NCBI GenBank assembly: GCA_934630515.1
Contig: CAKTVV010000001.1
Coordinates: forward strand, 124,001-188,000
Direction: 5' to 3'
Origin: an uncultured Eubacteriales bacterium
GTDB lineage: Bacteria > Bacillota > Clostridia > Oscillospirales > Acutalibacteraceae
Length of the DNA stretch: 64,000 bases
Shown here piece by piece: positions 15,879-24,027 of this stretch (positions are counted from its first letter, which is position 1; each line of letters starts with the position of its first letter). Position numbers and translations under genes: made by a program. The notes under the pieces are model-generated. The model worked only from the letters and a program-made list of their open reading frames with translations. It was not told the DNA's origin and did not search any database.

Positions 15879-16643
15879 TCAGCCCTCCTTCTTCACATGA
15901 ATCTCCGCCGCCGAATCCGACTGCGAGCCGAAGATGGTATAGTTTTCCTGCCCATCCAGCTTTTTCTCCGCCAGCCGCAGCAGCCGGGTGATGGTGAAGG
16001 TCATGATGAAATACAGCACGCACACCACCAGATAGGTCTGGAAGGTCTGGAAATTCTGCCGCTTGATGACGCCGGCAAAATAGTACAGCTCCGTCACACC
16101 GATCACATTCAGCACCGAGGTATCCTTGATGTTGATGACGAACTCATTGCTCACCGAGGGCAGGATATTCCGCAGCACCTGCGGAATAATGACCCGCAGC
16201 ATGGTTTGGGTATGGGACATGCCGATGGACATAGCGCCCTCAAACTGCCCCTTGTCGATGGAGATGATGCCGCCCCGGACGATCTCCGCCATATAGGCAC
16301 CGGTGTTGATGGAGACGATCAGGATACCGGAGGGGATCAGCGGCAGGGTGCTGCCGCCGGTGGCAAAGGCATAGCCCCAATAGATCACCATCGCCTGCAC
16401 CATCATGGGGGTGCCCCGGAAGATCTCCACATACACGGCGATGATGCCGTTGAGGATCGTGTGCAGCGCCCGCACCACCGGGTTATGCGACTTGGGGGCG
16501 GTGCGCACCACGCCGGTGAGCATACCGATGAGCAGCCCCACCACCGTGCCGATCAAAGAAATGAGCAGCGTATAGCCGACTCCCTGCATCAACTGAGGAA
16601 AATACTTGGTCAGTATCCCCCACACATCCTGAAAAAACGTCAT
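15879..16643 (-). CDS. Amino-acid ABC transporter permease (lysine importer)
   Basis: This 254-residue HisMQ/GlnP-type permease has the periplasmic N-terminus followed by TLLISLIGTVVGLLIGML and the EAA loop GAMSIGMSHTQTMLRVIIPQ that docks the ATPase. It should work as a homodimer, as only one permease gene is present. It lies 14 bases downstream of the binding-protein gene. Confidence 0.92.
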   Translation of the reverse strand: MTFFQDVWGILTKYFPQLMQGVGYTLLISLIGTVVGLLIGMLTGVVRTAPKSHNPVVRALHTILNGIIAVYVEIFRGTPMMVQAMVIYWGYAFATGGSTLPLIPSGILIVSINTGAYMAEIVRGGIISIDKGQFEGAMSIGMSHTQTMLRVIIPQVLRNILPSVSNEFVINIKDTSVLNVIGVTELYYFAGVIKRQNFQTFQTYLVVCVLYFIMTFTITRLLRLAEKKLDGQENYTIFGSQSDSAAEIHVKKEG

Positions 16644-16657
16644 AGGTCACAAATCCT

Positions 16658-17524
16658 TTACTTCTTGATGATGACCACCAGATTGGACTCATAGTAGGTC
16701 TGGGTGAAGTCGATCTCCTGCTGGCGCTCCGCCGTGGGGCTCATACCGGCGACGATGGCGTCGATGGTGCCCGACTGCACCGCCGGCAGCAGGGAATCCC
16801 ACTCCATCGCATAGATCTCCAGCTTAAGCCCCAGCTTGTTGGCGACATACTGCGCCACCTGCACATCATAGCCGTTGGCAAACTGGTTCTCTTTACCCTC
16901 GCTGCTGATTGCCACCTCGCCGATGGTGCCGGACTTCAGCTCCGTCCAGTTATAGGGCTCGTAGGCGCACTCCATGCCGACCTTGAGCGTACCGGTGGGG
17001 CTGGCGGGCGCTTCGCTCTCCAGTGCAAAGGCATCCACCGTACCGCCGTTGGCCAGCGTCACGATCTGATCCATCAGCTGCGCCTTCTGCTCCTCGGTGA
17101 TGGTCGCCAGCACCTGATTGATCTTATCGGTCATGTCGGAGCCCTTCTTCAGACCGATGGCAATTCCGACGTCCGCCGCCGTCGCCTTAAAGCCGGTGTC
17201 GTTATTCTTCAGCGGGATATAAGTCAGGGAACTGTCCGACTTGGTCACCGAAAGCGCCGTGGGCTCCTCTGCCACATAGCCGTCGATGGCGCCGCTCTTG
17301 AGCGCCGTCAGCAGATCCGTGAAATCCGGATAGGTGGAGGACTGGACATTTTCGATCTGGGTGAGCGCCTGCTCGTGGAAGGTGCCCGCTTGGGCGGCGA
17401 TCTTTGCCCCCTTCAGGTCTGCCAGCGACTGGGCGCTCTTTATATCCACACGATCCTGCCCGCCGCAGCCGACGCAAACCAGCGCCAGCACAGCTGCCAA
17501 AACGATTGCAACGATTCTTTTCAT
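16658..17524 (-). CDS. Lipoprotein substrate-binding subunit, circularly permuted SBP_bac_3 (lysine importer)
   Basis: The 288-residue precursor starts with a lipoprotein signal (VLALVCVGC, lipidated Cys at about residue 20), so it is anchored outside the membrane. The order of the fold is swapped. Residues about 30-160 (SAQSLADLKGAKIAAQAGTF to TEEQKAQLMDQIVTLAN) are what is normally the C-terminal half. Residues about 185-288 (LKVGMECAYEPYNWTE to YYESNLVVIIKK) are the normal N-terminal half. The protein ends at the hinge strand where the C-terminal half would usually begin. A GT/EAPASPTG-rich linker joins the old C- and N-termini. The start at 17524 gives a standard signal peptide. Both halves are complete in one uninterrupted frame. 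Confidence 0.88.
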   Translation of the reverse strand: MKRIVAIVLAAVLALVCVGCGGQDRVDIKSAQSLADLKGAKIAAQAGTFHEQALTQIENVQSSTYPDFTDLLTALKSGAIDGYVAEEPTALSVTKSDSSLTYIPLKNNDTGFKATAADVGIAIGLKKGSDMTDKINQVLATITEEQKAQLMDQIVTLANGGTVDAFALESEAPASPTGTLKVGMECAYEPYNWTELKSGTIGEVAISSEGKENQFANGYDVQVAQYVANKLGLKLEIYAMEWDSLLPAVQSGTIDAIVAGMSPTAERQQEIDFTQTYYESNLVVIIKK

Positions 17525-17575
17525 AATGACTCTCTCCTTTTTATTTTTTTCCGATACAGAAACCGTCCGGATACG

Positions 17576-17615
17576 AAAAAGACCCGCAACACCTTGGTTA
17601 AAAGGTATCACAGGC
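17576..17615 (-). terminator. Riboswitch-controlled intrinsic terminator
   Basis: On the minus strand a 14-bp stem rich in G-U pairs (17615-17602 with 17595-17582, 6-base loop) is followed by C and five T (17580-17576). It sits between the lysine aptamer and the binding-protein start codon, so lysine-bound RNA should terminate here. Confidence 0.75.
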
Positions 17616-17648
17616 TATATGCACCTATCCCGGGAACAGGTGCTGAAG

Positions 17649-17816
17649 CCGTGATAGCTCTCCACAAGCTGTGACAGTCCCGTGCATATTCTGCACGGCC
17701 CCAGCGCCGGACGGTTGGCAACCCGTTCGCCGCTTCGGCAAAGCACCCTTTCGGCGGGACGGCTTGCCAGCCTGTATGTCCCGGACTACTGATGAGCTTT
17801 GCGCCTCTATCTTGGC
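17649..17816 (-). ncRNA. Lysine riboswitch (L box)
   Basis: Read on the minus strand, the leader has the conserved core blocks of the lysine aptamer in order: AGATAGAGGCGC (17813-17802), CATCAGTAG, GCCGAAGCGGCG, a TTGCCAACC/GCTGGGG hairpin, GGGACTGTCACAGC and GTGGAGAGCTATCA at the 3' side. The distal AGATA/TATC segments can form P1. It precedes an amino-acid importer and a terminator, the standard arrangement for lysine-repressed uptake. Confidence 0.95.
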
Positions 17817-17839
17817 GTTTCTGTATGGAATTTGCCCTC

Positions 17840-17867
17840 ATTATACCACCGGTTTTCCGCCTGTCAA
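17840..17867 (-). promoter_or_regulatory. Sigma-A promoter of the lysine importer
   Basis: On the minus strand TTGACA (17867-17862) and TATAAT (17845-17840) are perfect consensus hexamers separated by 16 bases, placing the transcript start just before the lysine aptamer. Confidence 0.9.
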
Positions 17868-18019
17868 TAGGGGATGGGCAGTTTCTGTACATTTCTCCAG
17901 TATTTTCTCGTCGATCGGCGGCGATTTGGACAGTTTTATGGCGAATCCGCAGCCGTATTCCTGCCGGCTCTGCAAAACGGCGGCATGCCGCTCTTTTGCT
18001 TTCGATACGCACAAAGCTC

Positions 18020-18048
18020 TTGCGCCGCCGGTATAAATTTGCTATAAT
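18020..18048 (+). promoter_or_regulatory. Promoter of the pth-mfd run
   Basis: TTGCGC (18020-18025) and TATAAT (18043-18048) are 17 bases apart, 35 bases before the pth start codon. Confidence 0.7.
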
Positions 18049-18082
18049 AGGGGGATGAAAAACAGAAAGGGAGTGTGTCCGG

Positions 18083-18673
18083 ATGCTGTTTCAACGCACC
18101 GGCGGAGTGGATTTCCTCCTTGTGGGATTGGGAAACCCCGGTATGGCTTACGAAAACACCCGGCATAACGCCGGATACGGAGCGCTGCAGACGCTGGCGG
18201 CGGAGCTGCACACAGAGCTGTCGAAAAAGCAATGCAAGGCGCTCACCGGCACCGGCGAGATCGACGGGCGGCGGGTGCTGCTGCTGTTCCCCCAGACCTT
18301 CATGAATCTGAGCGGCGAAGCGGTGCAGGCGGCGATGCACTTTTATAAGCTGCAGCCGGAGCAGCTGCTGGTATTCAGCGACGACGTGGCGCTGCCCTTA
18401 GGGGCGGTGCGGGTGCGCCGCAGCGGCAGCGACGGCGGACAGAAGGGGCTGCGCAGCATCATCGGCTGCATCGGCACCGACGCCTTTCCCCGGGTGCGCA
18501 TCGGGGTGGGGGCAAAGCCCCATCCCGCCTATGACATGGCGGACTGGGTGCTGTCCCGGTTCAAGCCCGAGGAGCAGCCGGCAATGGACGAAGCCTACGA
18601 AAAAGCTGCGGGAGCGGCAAAGCTGATCGTCACCGGGCATATCGATCAGGCGATGAACCGCTATTCCCACTGA
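18083..18673 (+). CDS. pth: Peptidyl-tRNA hydrolase
   Basis: This 196-residue essential enzyme recycles peptidyl-tRNA released from stalled ribosomes. It has the family opening LLVGLGNPGMAYENTRHNAG with the catalytic His, LLFPQTFMNLSGEAV, and the DDVALPLGAVRVRRSGSDGG block with the catalytic Asp. The N-terminal MLFQRTGGVDF is slightly longer than usual; GGGAGTGTG precedes the ATG. The pth-mfd order is common in Firmicutes. Confidence 0.96.
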   Translation: MLFQRTGGVDFLLVGLGNPGMAYENTRHNAGYGALQTLAAELHTELSKKQCKALTGTGEIDGRRVLLLFPQTFMNLSGEAVQAAMHFYKLQPEQLLVFSDDVALPLGAVRVRRSGSDGGQKGLRSIIGCIGTDAFPRVRIGVGAKPHPAYDMADWVLSRFKPEEQPAMDEAYEKAAGAAKLIVTGHIDQAMNRYSH

Positions 18674-18693
18674 CAGGAGATCGGGAGAGACAC

Positions 18694-21600
18694 ATGAGCT
18701 TTTGGGATGCCGGACTGGCGGCGCTGCCGGTCTATAAAAATGTATGCGCCGATCTACGGGCAGGGCACGGAGCCGTGTCGGTGATCGGACTGGCGCACAT
18801 TCACAAGGCGGTGTTTGCCGCTGGGCTGCGGCAGAGCCTGAAGCGCCGGGTGGCGGTGCTGACGGCGGACGAGGCGGAGGCCGCCCGGATGGTGGAGGAT
18901 CTGCGGGCGCTGGGGCTGCGGGTGGAATATCTGCCCGCCCGGGAGATCACCCTGCGCCCCACCGAGAGCGCCTCCCGGGAATACGAGCAGATGCGGCTGG
19001 GCACGCTGGCAACACTGGCGGAGGGCAACTATGATGCGGTGGTCGCCTGCGTAGAGGCAGCGATCCAATATACCATCCCGCCGGATACGCTGCTGTCCCG
19101 CACGCTGGAGCTGACCGCCGGAGCGGTGCTGCCGGTGGAGGATCTGCCTGCCGCACTGTCTGCGGCGGGCTATGAGCGCTGCGCCCAGATCGAGGGCGCC
19201 GGACAGTTTGCGGTACGGGGCGGCATCGTGGATGTCTACCCGGCGGACAGCGCTGCCCCCGTGCGCATCGAGCTGTGGGGCGACACGGTGGATACCATCG
19301 CCGCCTTCGACCTGCTGTCCCAGCGGCGCACCGAGTCGCTGGAGGCGATGGCGATCCCGCCGGCGGCGGAGATCGCCTGCGACGATCCGGCGGCGCTGGC
19401 TGCCCGGATCACGGAGCTGGCAGGCGCCCAGCGTGGGCGCATGGCGGCGGAGGTGAAGAAAAATCTGCTGACGGACGCCGACCGGCTGCGGGGCGGGGTG
19501 CAGCCCGCCTCCATGGATCCCTATATTTCTCTGTTATATACTCCGGCAACACTGTTCGACTATCTGCGGGATGCGTTGCTGGTCGCCAGCGAGCCCGCCA
19601 AGCTGAAGGAGCGGGTGCGCACCACCCATTGGCAGCTGGAGCAGGACGTGGAATCGCTGCTGGCGGAGGGGCATCTCTGCCGGGAACTGACCACCCATCT
19701 GCTGGAGTGGAGCGATGTCGTACGGCGGATCGAGCAGGGCAGCGGCTTGCTGCTGGACGCCTTTGCCCGGGCGCAGGGGGATATACGCCCCGCCGCCATC
19801 TATTCCGTCAACGCCCGGCAGCTGCCGGTGTGGTCGGGGCGGGTGGATCTGCTGGCAGAGGATCTGCGGGACTGTCTGGACCGGAAGCTGGCGTGTATCG
19901 TGCTGGCAGGGGGCGAAGAAAAGGCGGCGCAGGTGCTGGCGGAGGATCTGCAAAAGGCAGGTCTCCCCGCCATTTACGCCAAAGCGCCGGAAAAGCCGGT
20001 AAAGGGGCAGGTGCTGGTGACCGCCGGAGGCTTGTCGGCGGGGCTGGAGCTGCCGGATGCGGCGCTGGCGGTGATCACCCACGGACGGGTGGCAACGGCG
20101 AAACGCTCCCGCCGCCGGAAGCAGAACAAAGGGCTGGATATCCACAGCCTGTCGGAATTGCAGGTGGGCGACTATGTGGTGCATTCCGCCCACGGTATCG
20201 GCGTCTATCAGGGCGTCCATCAGGTAGAGGTACAAGGAGTCGTCAAGGACTATATCAAGCTGGAATACGCCAAGGGAGATACTCTGTATGTGCCGGTGAC
20301 CCAGCTGGATCTGGTGAGCAAATACATCGGCACCAAGGAGGACGCCACCGTCAAGCTCCATCGGCTGGGCGGGCAGGAATGGCAAAAAGCCAAGACCCGG
20401 GTACGCTCGGCGGTCAAGGATATTGCCCGGCAGCTCATCGCCCTATACGGCAAGCGAATGGCGTCGCCGGGCTACGCCTTCGGTCCGGATGAGGAATGGC
20501 AATACGATTTTGAGCGCCACTTTGAATACGCCGAAACGGAGGATCAGCTGCGCTGCATCGACGAGATCAAGTCCGATATGGAACGCCCCATCCCCATGGA
20601 TCGGCTGCTGTGCGGCGATGTGGGCTTCGGCAAGACCGAGGTGGCGCTGCGGGCGGCGTTTAAGTGCGTCACCGAGGGAAAGCAGTGCGCCCTGCTGGTG
20701 CCCACCACCATTCTGGCGTTCCAGCACTACAACACCATCCTCAAGCGGTTCGAGGGCTTTCCAGTGCATGTGGAGATGCTCTCCCGGTTCCGCACCGCCA
20801 AGCAGCAGGCGGAAACGGTGCACAAACTGAAAAGCGGTGAGGTGGACATCGTGGTGGGCACCCACCGGCTGCTGTCGGCGGATGTGCAGTTTCACGATCT
20901 GGGGCTGTTCATCGTGGACGAGGAGCAACGGTTCGGTGTCAGCCAAAAGGAACGCATCAAGGAGCTGACCCCCAACGTGGATGTGCTGACCCTGTCCGCC
21001 ACCCCCATCCCCCGTACCCTGAATATGGCCATGAGCGGCATCCGGGATATGTCGGTCATCGAGGAAGCCCCTCAGGATCGCCGCCCGGTGCAGACCTATG
21101 TGCTGGAGCAGGATGCCGGGGTCATCGCCGACGCCATCCGGCGGGAGCTGCGCCGGGACGGACAGGTGTATTATCTCCACAATCGTATCGACAACATCGA
21201 TATGTGTGCGGCGGCGATTCATGCCCGGGTGCCGGAGGCACGGCTGGCGGTGGCGCACGGCCGCATGAGCGAGGAGGAGCTGTCGGAGATCTGGCGGCAG
21301 GTGCTGGAGCACGAGGTGGATGTGCTGGTCTGCACCACCATCATCGAGACCGGCGTGGATATTCCCAATGTCAACACCCTCATCATCGAAAACGCCGACC
21401 GCTACGGCCTGTCCCAGCTGCATCAGCTGCGGGGACGGGTGGGCCGTTCCTCCCGCCGGGCATATGCCTATCTCACCTTCACCCGGGGCAAGGAATTGTC
21501 CGACGTGGCAGAAAAACGGCTGGAGGCTATGCGGGAGTTCACCGAGTTCGGCGCCGGCTTTAAGATCGCCATGCGGGATATGGAGATCCGGGGCGCCGGC

Positions 21601-22164
21601 AATCTGCTGGGCGCCCAGCAGCACGGGCACATGGAAGCAGTGGGCTATGACATGTACCTCAAGCTGCTGTCTGAGGCGGTAGAGGAGGAAAAGGGGCAGC
21701 CCGCTGCGGCGCAGGTGGACTGTCTGGTGGATCTGCCCGTGTCGGCGCATATCCCGGAGAACTACATCAGCGACAACGCCCAGCGGCTGGAGATCTACCG
21801 CCGCATTGCGGATATCCGCACGGACGAGGATTCCATGGACGTCTACGACGAGCTGATCGACCGGTTCGGAGAGCCGCCGGCGGCGGTACAGGGGCTGATC
21901 GACGTGGCGCTGCTGCGCAATACCGCCGCTGCCTGCGGCATCAAGGAGATCCGGGAGCAGGGCGGCACCCTGTATCTGTATCCCCGGGCATTGGATATGG
22001 CGGCAGGCGCCCGGCTGACAGCGGCGCTGCCCGGGCGGGTGCTGATCAGTGCCGCCGGAAAGCCCTATTATGCGGTGAAGATCCAGACCAAGGGCGGCGG
22101 GGATGCTCTGGACACCCTGCGGCAGGCGCTGGACGCCATGAAGGAGGAAAAAACCGATGGCTAA
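18694..22164 (+). CDS. mfd: Transcription-repair coupling factor Mfd
   Basis: This 1156-residue ATP-driven translocase removes RNA polymerase stalled at DNA lesions and recruits UvrA. The UvrB-like N-terminal region is followed by the RNA-polymerase interaction domain around residues 490-560 (LQVGDYVVHSAHGIGVYQG). The RecG-like motor has Walker A GDVGFGKTEVAL near residue 643 and DEEQ near 742, and the TRCF C-terminal domain follows. Length is normal. It is 20 bases after pth and overlaps ybaK by 8 bases. Confidence 0.97.
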   Translation: MSFWDAGLAALPVYKNVCADLRAGHGAVSVIGLAHIHKAVFAAGLRQSLKRRVAVLTADEAEAARMVEDLRALGLRVEYLPAREITLRPTESASREYEQMRLGTLATLAEGNYDAVVACVEAAIQYTIPPDTLLSRTLELTAGAVLPVEDLPAALSAAGYERCAQIEGAGQFAVRGGIVDVYPADSAAPVRIELWGDTVDTIAAFDLLSQRRTESLEAMAIPPAAEIACDDPAALAARITELAGAQRGRMAAEVKKNLLTDADRLRGGVQPASMDPYISLLYTPATLFDYLRDALLVASEPAKLKERVRTTHWQLEQDVESLLAEGHLCRELTTHLLEWSDVVRRIEQGSGLLLDAFARAQGDIRPAAIYSVNARQLPVWSGRVDLLAEDLRDCLDRKLACIVLAGGEEKAAQVLAEDLQKAGLPAIYAKAPEKPVKGQVLVTAGGLSAGLELPDAALAVITHGRVATAKRSRRRKQNKGLDIHSLSELQVGDYVVHSAHGIGVYQGVHQVEVQGVVKDYIKLEYAKGDTLYVPVTQLDLVSKYIGTKEDATVKLHRLGGQEWQKAKTRVRSAVKDIARQLIALYGKRMASPGYAFGPDEEWQYDFERHFEYAETEDQLRCIDEIKSDMERPIPMDRLLCGDVGFGKTEVALRAAFKCVTEGKQCALLVPTTILAFQHYNTILKRFEGFPVHVEMLSRFRTAKQQAETVHKLKSGEVDIVVGTHRLLSADVQFHDLGLFIVDEEQRFGVSQKERIKELTPNVDVLTLSATPIPRTLNMAMSGIRDMSVIEEAPQDRRPVQTYVLEQDAGVIADAIRRELRRDGQVYYLHNRIDNIDMCAAAIHARVPEARLAVAHGRMSEEELSEIWRQVLEHEVDVLVCTTIIETGVDIPNVNTLIIENADRYGLSQLHQLRGRVGRSSRRAYAYLTFTRGKELSDVAEKRLEAMREFTEFGAGFKIAMRDMEIRGAGNLLGAQQHGHMEAVGYDMYLKLLSEAVEEEKGQPAAAQVDCLVDLPVSAHIPENYISDNAQRLEIYRRIADIRTDEDSMDVYDELIDRFGEPPAAVQGLIDVALLRNTAAACGIKEIREQGGTLYLYPRALDMAAGARLTAALPGRVLISAAGKPYYAVKIQTKGGGDALDTLRQALDAMKEEKTDG

Positions 22165-22648
22165 AGAGCAAAAGACCAACGCCATGCGGCTGCTGGAGCA
22201 GCAGAAAATCCCGCATACCGTGAATCAGTATGACTGTCCGGAATTTGTGGACGGGGTGCAGGTAGCGGATCAGCTGGGGCAGCCCTATGAGCGCAGCTTT
22301 AAGACGCTGGTGGCTGTGGGGAAAAGCGGCGGGCACTATGTGTTCGTAGTGCCCATCGCCGAGGAGGTGGACCTGAAGGCCGCCGCCCGGGCGGTAGGTG
22401 AAAAGGCGGTGGAGCTGATCCATGTGAAAGAGCTGCTGCCCCTCACCGGCTACATTCGGGGCGGCTGCACCCCCATCGGGATGAAAAAGGCGTTTCCCAC
22501 CGTCATCCACGAGAGCGTATTGCAATACGATGAGGTCATCATCAGCGGCGGGCGCATCGGGGCGCAGATTTTCCTCGCACCGGCGGATCTCATCCGGGTG
22601 ACCCGGGCAAAGACGGCGGATATTATCCGCCATGGCGGAACAACATGA
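22157..22648 (+). CDS. ybaK: Cys-tRNA(Pro) deacylase, YbaK/EbsC family
   Basis: This 163-residue protein hydrolyses cysteine mischarged on proline tRNA. It shows the YbaK order NAMRLLEQQKIPHTVNQYDC, the catalytic-lysine segment SFKTLVAVG, VVPIAEEVDLKAAA, and GYIRGGCTPIGMKKAFPTVI, which is highly conserved in this family. It overlaps mfd by 8 bases and the next gene by 4. Confidence 0.93.
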   Translation: MAKEQKTNAMRLLEQQKIPHTVNQYDCPEFVDGVQVADQLGQPYERSFKTLVAVGKSGGHYVFVVPIAEEVDLKAAARAVGEKAVELIHVKELLPLTGYIRGGCTPIGMKKAFPTVIHESVLQYDEVIISGGRIGAQIFLAPADLIRVTRAKTADIIRHGGTT

Positions 22649-22938
22649 ACCCGTATCGGCAGAACCGCCCGGAGCGGGTGTGCGAGACCCTGCTGCGGCT
22701 GGCGCAGACAGCGGCGGCAACACCGGAAATGGTGGAACGGCAGCTGTATCGGCAATTCGGACAGCCGCCGCAGACGCTGCTGGCGGAGCTGTCCCCGGCA
22801 CAGCGGCAGCGGCTGGCGGCGGGATTCACCCGTCGGGGAAATGGGGCACTGCTGCAATGGTTCGCCAGTCAGGAGCCCGCCCCACGGCAAAGGACGGCGG
22901 GGCTTGATGGAAGCCGGAAAGGAGACAGCCTGCGATGA
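22645..22938 (+). CDS. Small protein of unknown function, 97 aa
   Basis: The ORF is linked by ATGA overlaps on both sides, to ybaK upstream and mnmA downstream, so it is very probably translated. It is basic, soluble in prediction, and rich in Arg, Gln and Ala (RQFGQPPQTLLAELSPAQRQ). It has no Cys other than one near the N-terminus and no recognisable domain. The first half is helical and the C-terminus looks disordered. No function is proposed. Confidence 0.6.
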   Translation: MNPYRQNRPERVCETLLRLAQTAAATPEMVERQLYRQFGQPPQTLLAELSPAQRQRLAAGFTRRGNGALLQWFASQEPAPRQRTAGLDGSRKGDSLR

Positions 22939-24023
22939 ATAAAAAAGCACTGATCGCCATGAGCGGCGGGGTGGACAGCTCCGTGGCGGCGGCGATGATG
23001 CAGGAGCAGGGCTATGACTGCATCGGTGTGACCATGAAGCTCCATGAGAGCGAAGCGGCGGTGCGCCGGGAGAAGGCGTGCTGCACTCAGGAGGACGCCG
23101 AGGACGCCCGGCAGGTGGCGTACTCGCTGGGCATGAAATTCTATGTGTTTAACTATACACAGGAGTTTTCCGCACAGGTCATCGACCGGTTCGTGGACGC
23201 CTATGAAAAAGGCTATACCCCCAACCCCTGCATCGACTGCAACCGCTATATGAAGTTCGCCCGGCTGTATGAGCAGGGAAGGCTCTTGGGCTACGACACC
23301 ATCGCCACGGGGCATTACGCCCGGGTGGAGCAGGATGCCGCCACCGGCAAATGGAAGCTGAAAAAAGCCCGCTTTTTACCCAAGGATCAGAGCTATGTGC
23401 TGTATTTTCTCACCCAGGAGCAGCTGGCGCACACCCGCTTCCCGCTGGGTGAGGTGGAGAGCAAGGAGGCAGCACGGCAATACGCCGAGGCGCACGGCTT
23501 CTATAATGCCCGCAAGCACGACAGTCAGGATATCTGCTTCGTGGAGGACGGCAAATACGCCGATTTCATCCGCCAGCACACCGGGCGGGACTATTCCGCC
23601 GGCGATTTTGTGGATACAGAGGGGCATGTGCTGGGACGGCACAAGGGGTTGATCGGCTACACCGTCGGGCAGCGCAAGGGACTGGGGCTGGCACTGCCGG
23701 CGCCCCTGTATGTGCTGGAAAAGGACATGACACAAAACCGGGTGGTGCTGGCGCCGGAGACGGCGCTGTACAGCCCGGCGCTGCTGGCGGAGGATGTGAA
23801 CTGGATCAGCGGCGAAACGCCGACCGCCCCGGTGCGGGCGGCGGCACGCACCCGCTATTCCGCCCGGGAGGCGGCGGCGACGCTGCTGCCGCTGGACGGC
23901 GATCGGGTGCGGGTGGTGTTTGACCAGCCCCAGCGTGCTGTCACACCGGGGCAGGCGGTCGTATTCTACGCCGGAGACGAGGTGCTGGGCGGCGGCACCA
24001 TCGTCCGGGCGGAAAAGGAGTGA
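22935..24023 (+). CDS. mnmA: tRNA-specific 2-thiouridylase MnmA
   Basis: This 362-residue enzyme installs the 2-thio group on wobble U34 of Lys, Glu and Gln tRNAs. The PP-loop AMSGGVDSSVAAAMM, the catalytic Cys in NPCIDCNRYMKF, and the second Cys in KHDSQDICFVEDGKY are all present. The N-terminal region has an additional CCTQEDAEDARQVA block, the form found in many Firmicutes. It overlaps the preceding small gene by 4 bases. Confidence 0.96.
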   Translation: MNKKALIAMSGGVDSSVAAAMMQEQGYDCIGVTMKLHESEAAVRREKACCTQEDAEDARQVAYSLGMKFYVFNYTQEFSAQVIDRFVDAYEKGYTPNPCIDCNRYMKFARLYEQGRLLGYDTIATGHYARVEQDAATGKWKLKKARFLPKDQSYVLYFLTQEQLAHTRFPLGEVESKEAARQYAEAHGFYNARKHDSQDICFVEDGKYADFIRQHTGRDYSAGDFVDTEGHVLGRHKGLIGYTVGQRKGLGLALPAPLYVLEKDMTQNRVVLAPETALYSPALLAEDVNWISGETPTAPVRAAARTRYSAREAAATLLPLDGDRVRVVFDQPQRAVTPGQAVVFYAGDEVLGGGTIVRAEKE

Positions 24024-24027
24024 GCGT

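Noticed and set aside
14676..16694. 672-residue open frame on the + strand
   Set aside because: It lies antisense to dgoK's end and to the lysine importer ATPase and permease; composition is a high-GC shadow with no domain and no ribosome-binding site.
16658..17524. Two partial binding-protein genes joined by error
   Set aside because: The frame is uninterrupted, has one signal peptide, and each half of the fold is present once and complete, so permutation is the better explanation.
17649..17816. T-box leader as alternative to the riboswitch
   Set aside because: No AGGGTGGNACCGCG-type T-box sequence is present, whereas the lysine aptamer blocks all occur in order.
20443..22185. 580-residue minus-strand open frame
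   Set aside because: It is antisense to mfd, which has all expected motifs; His/Gln-rich composition indicates a shadow frame.
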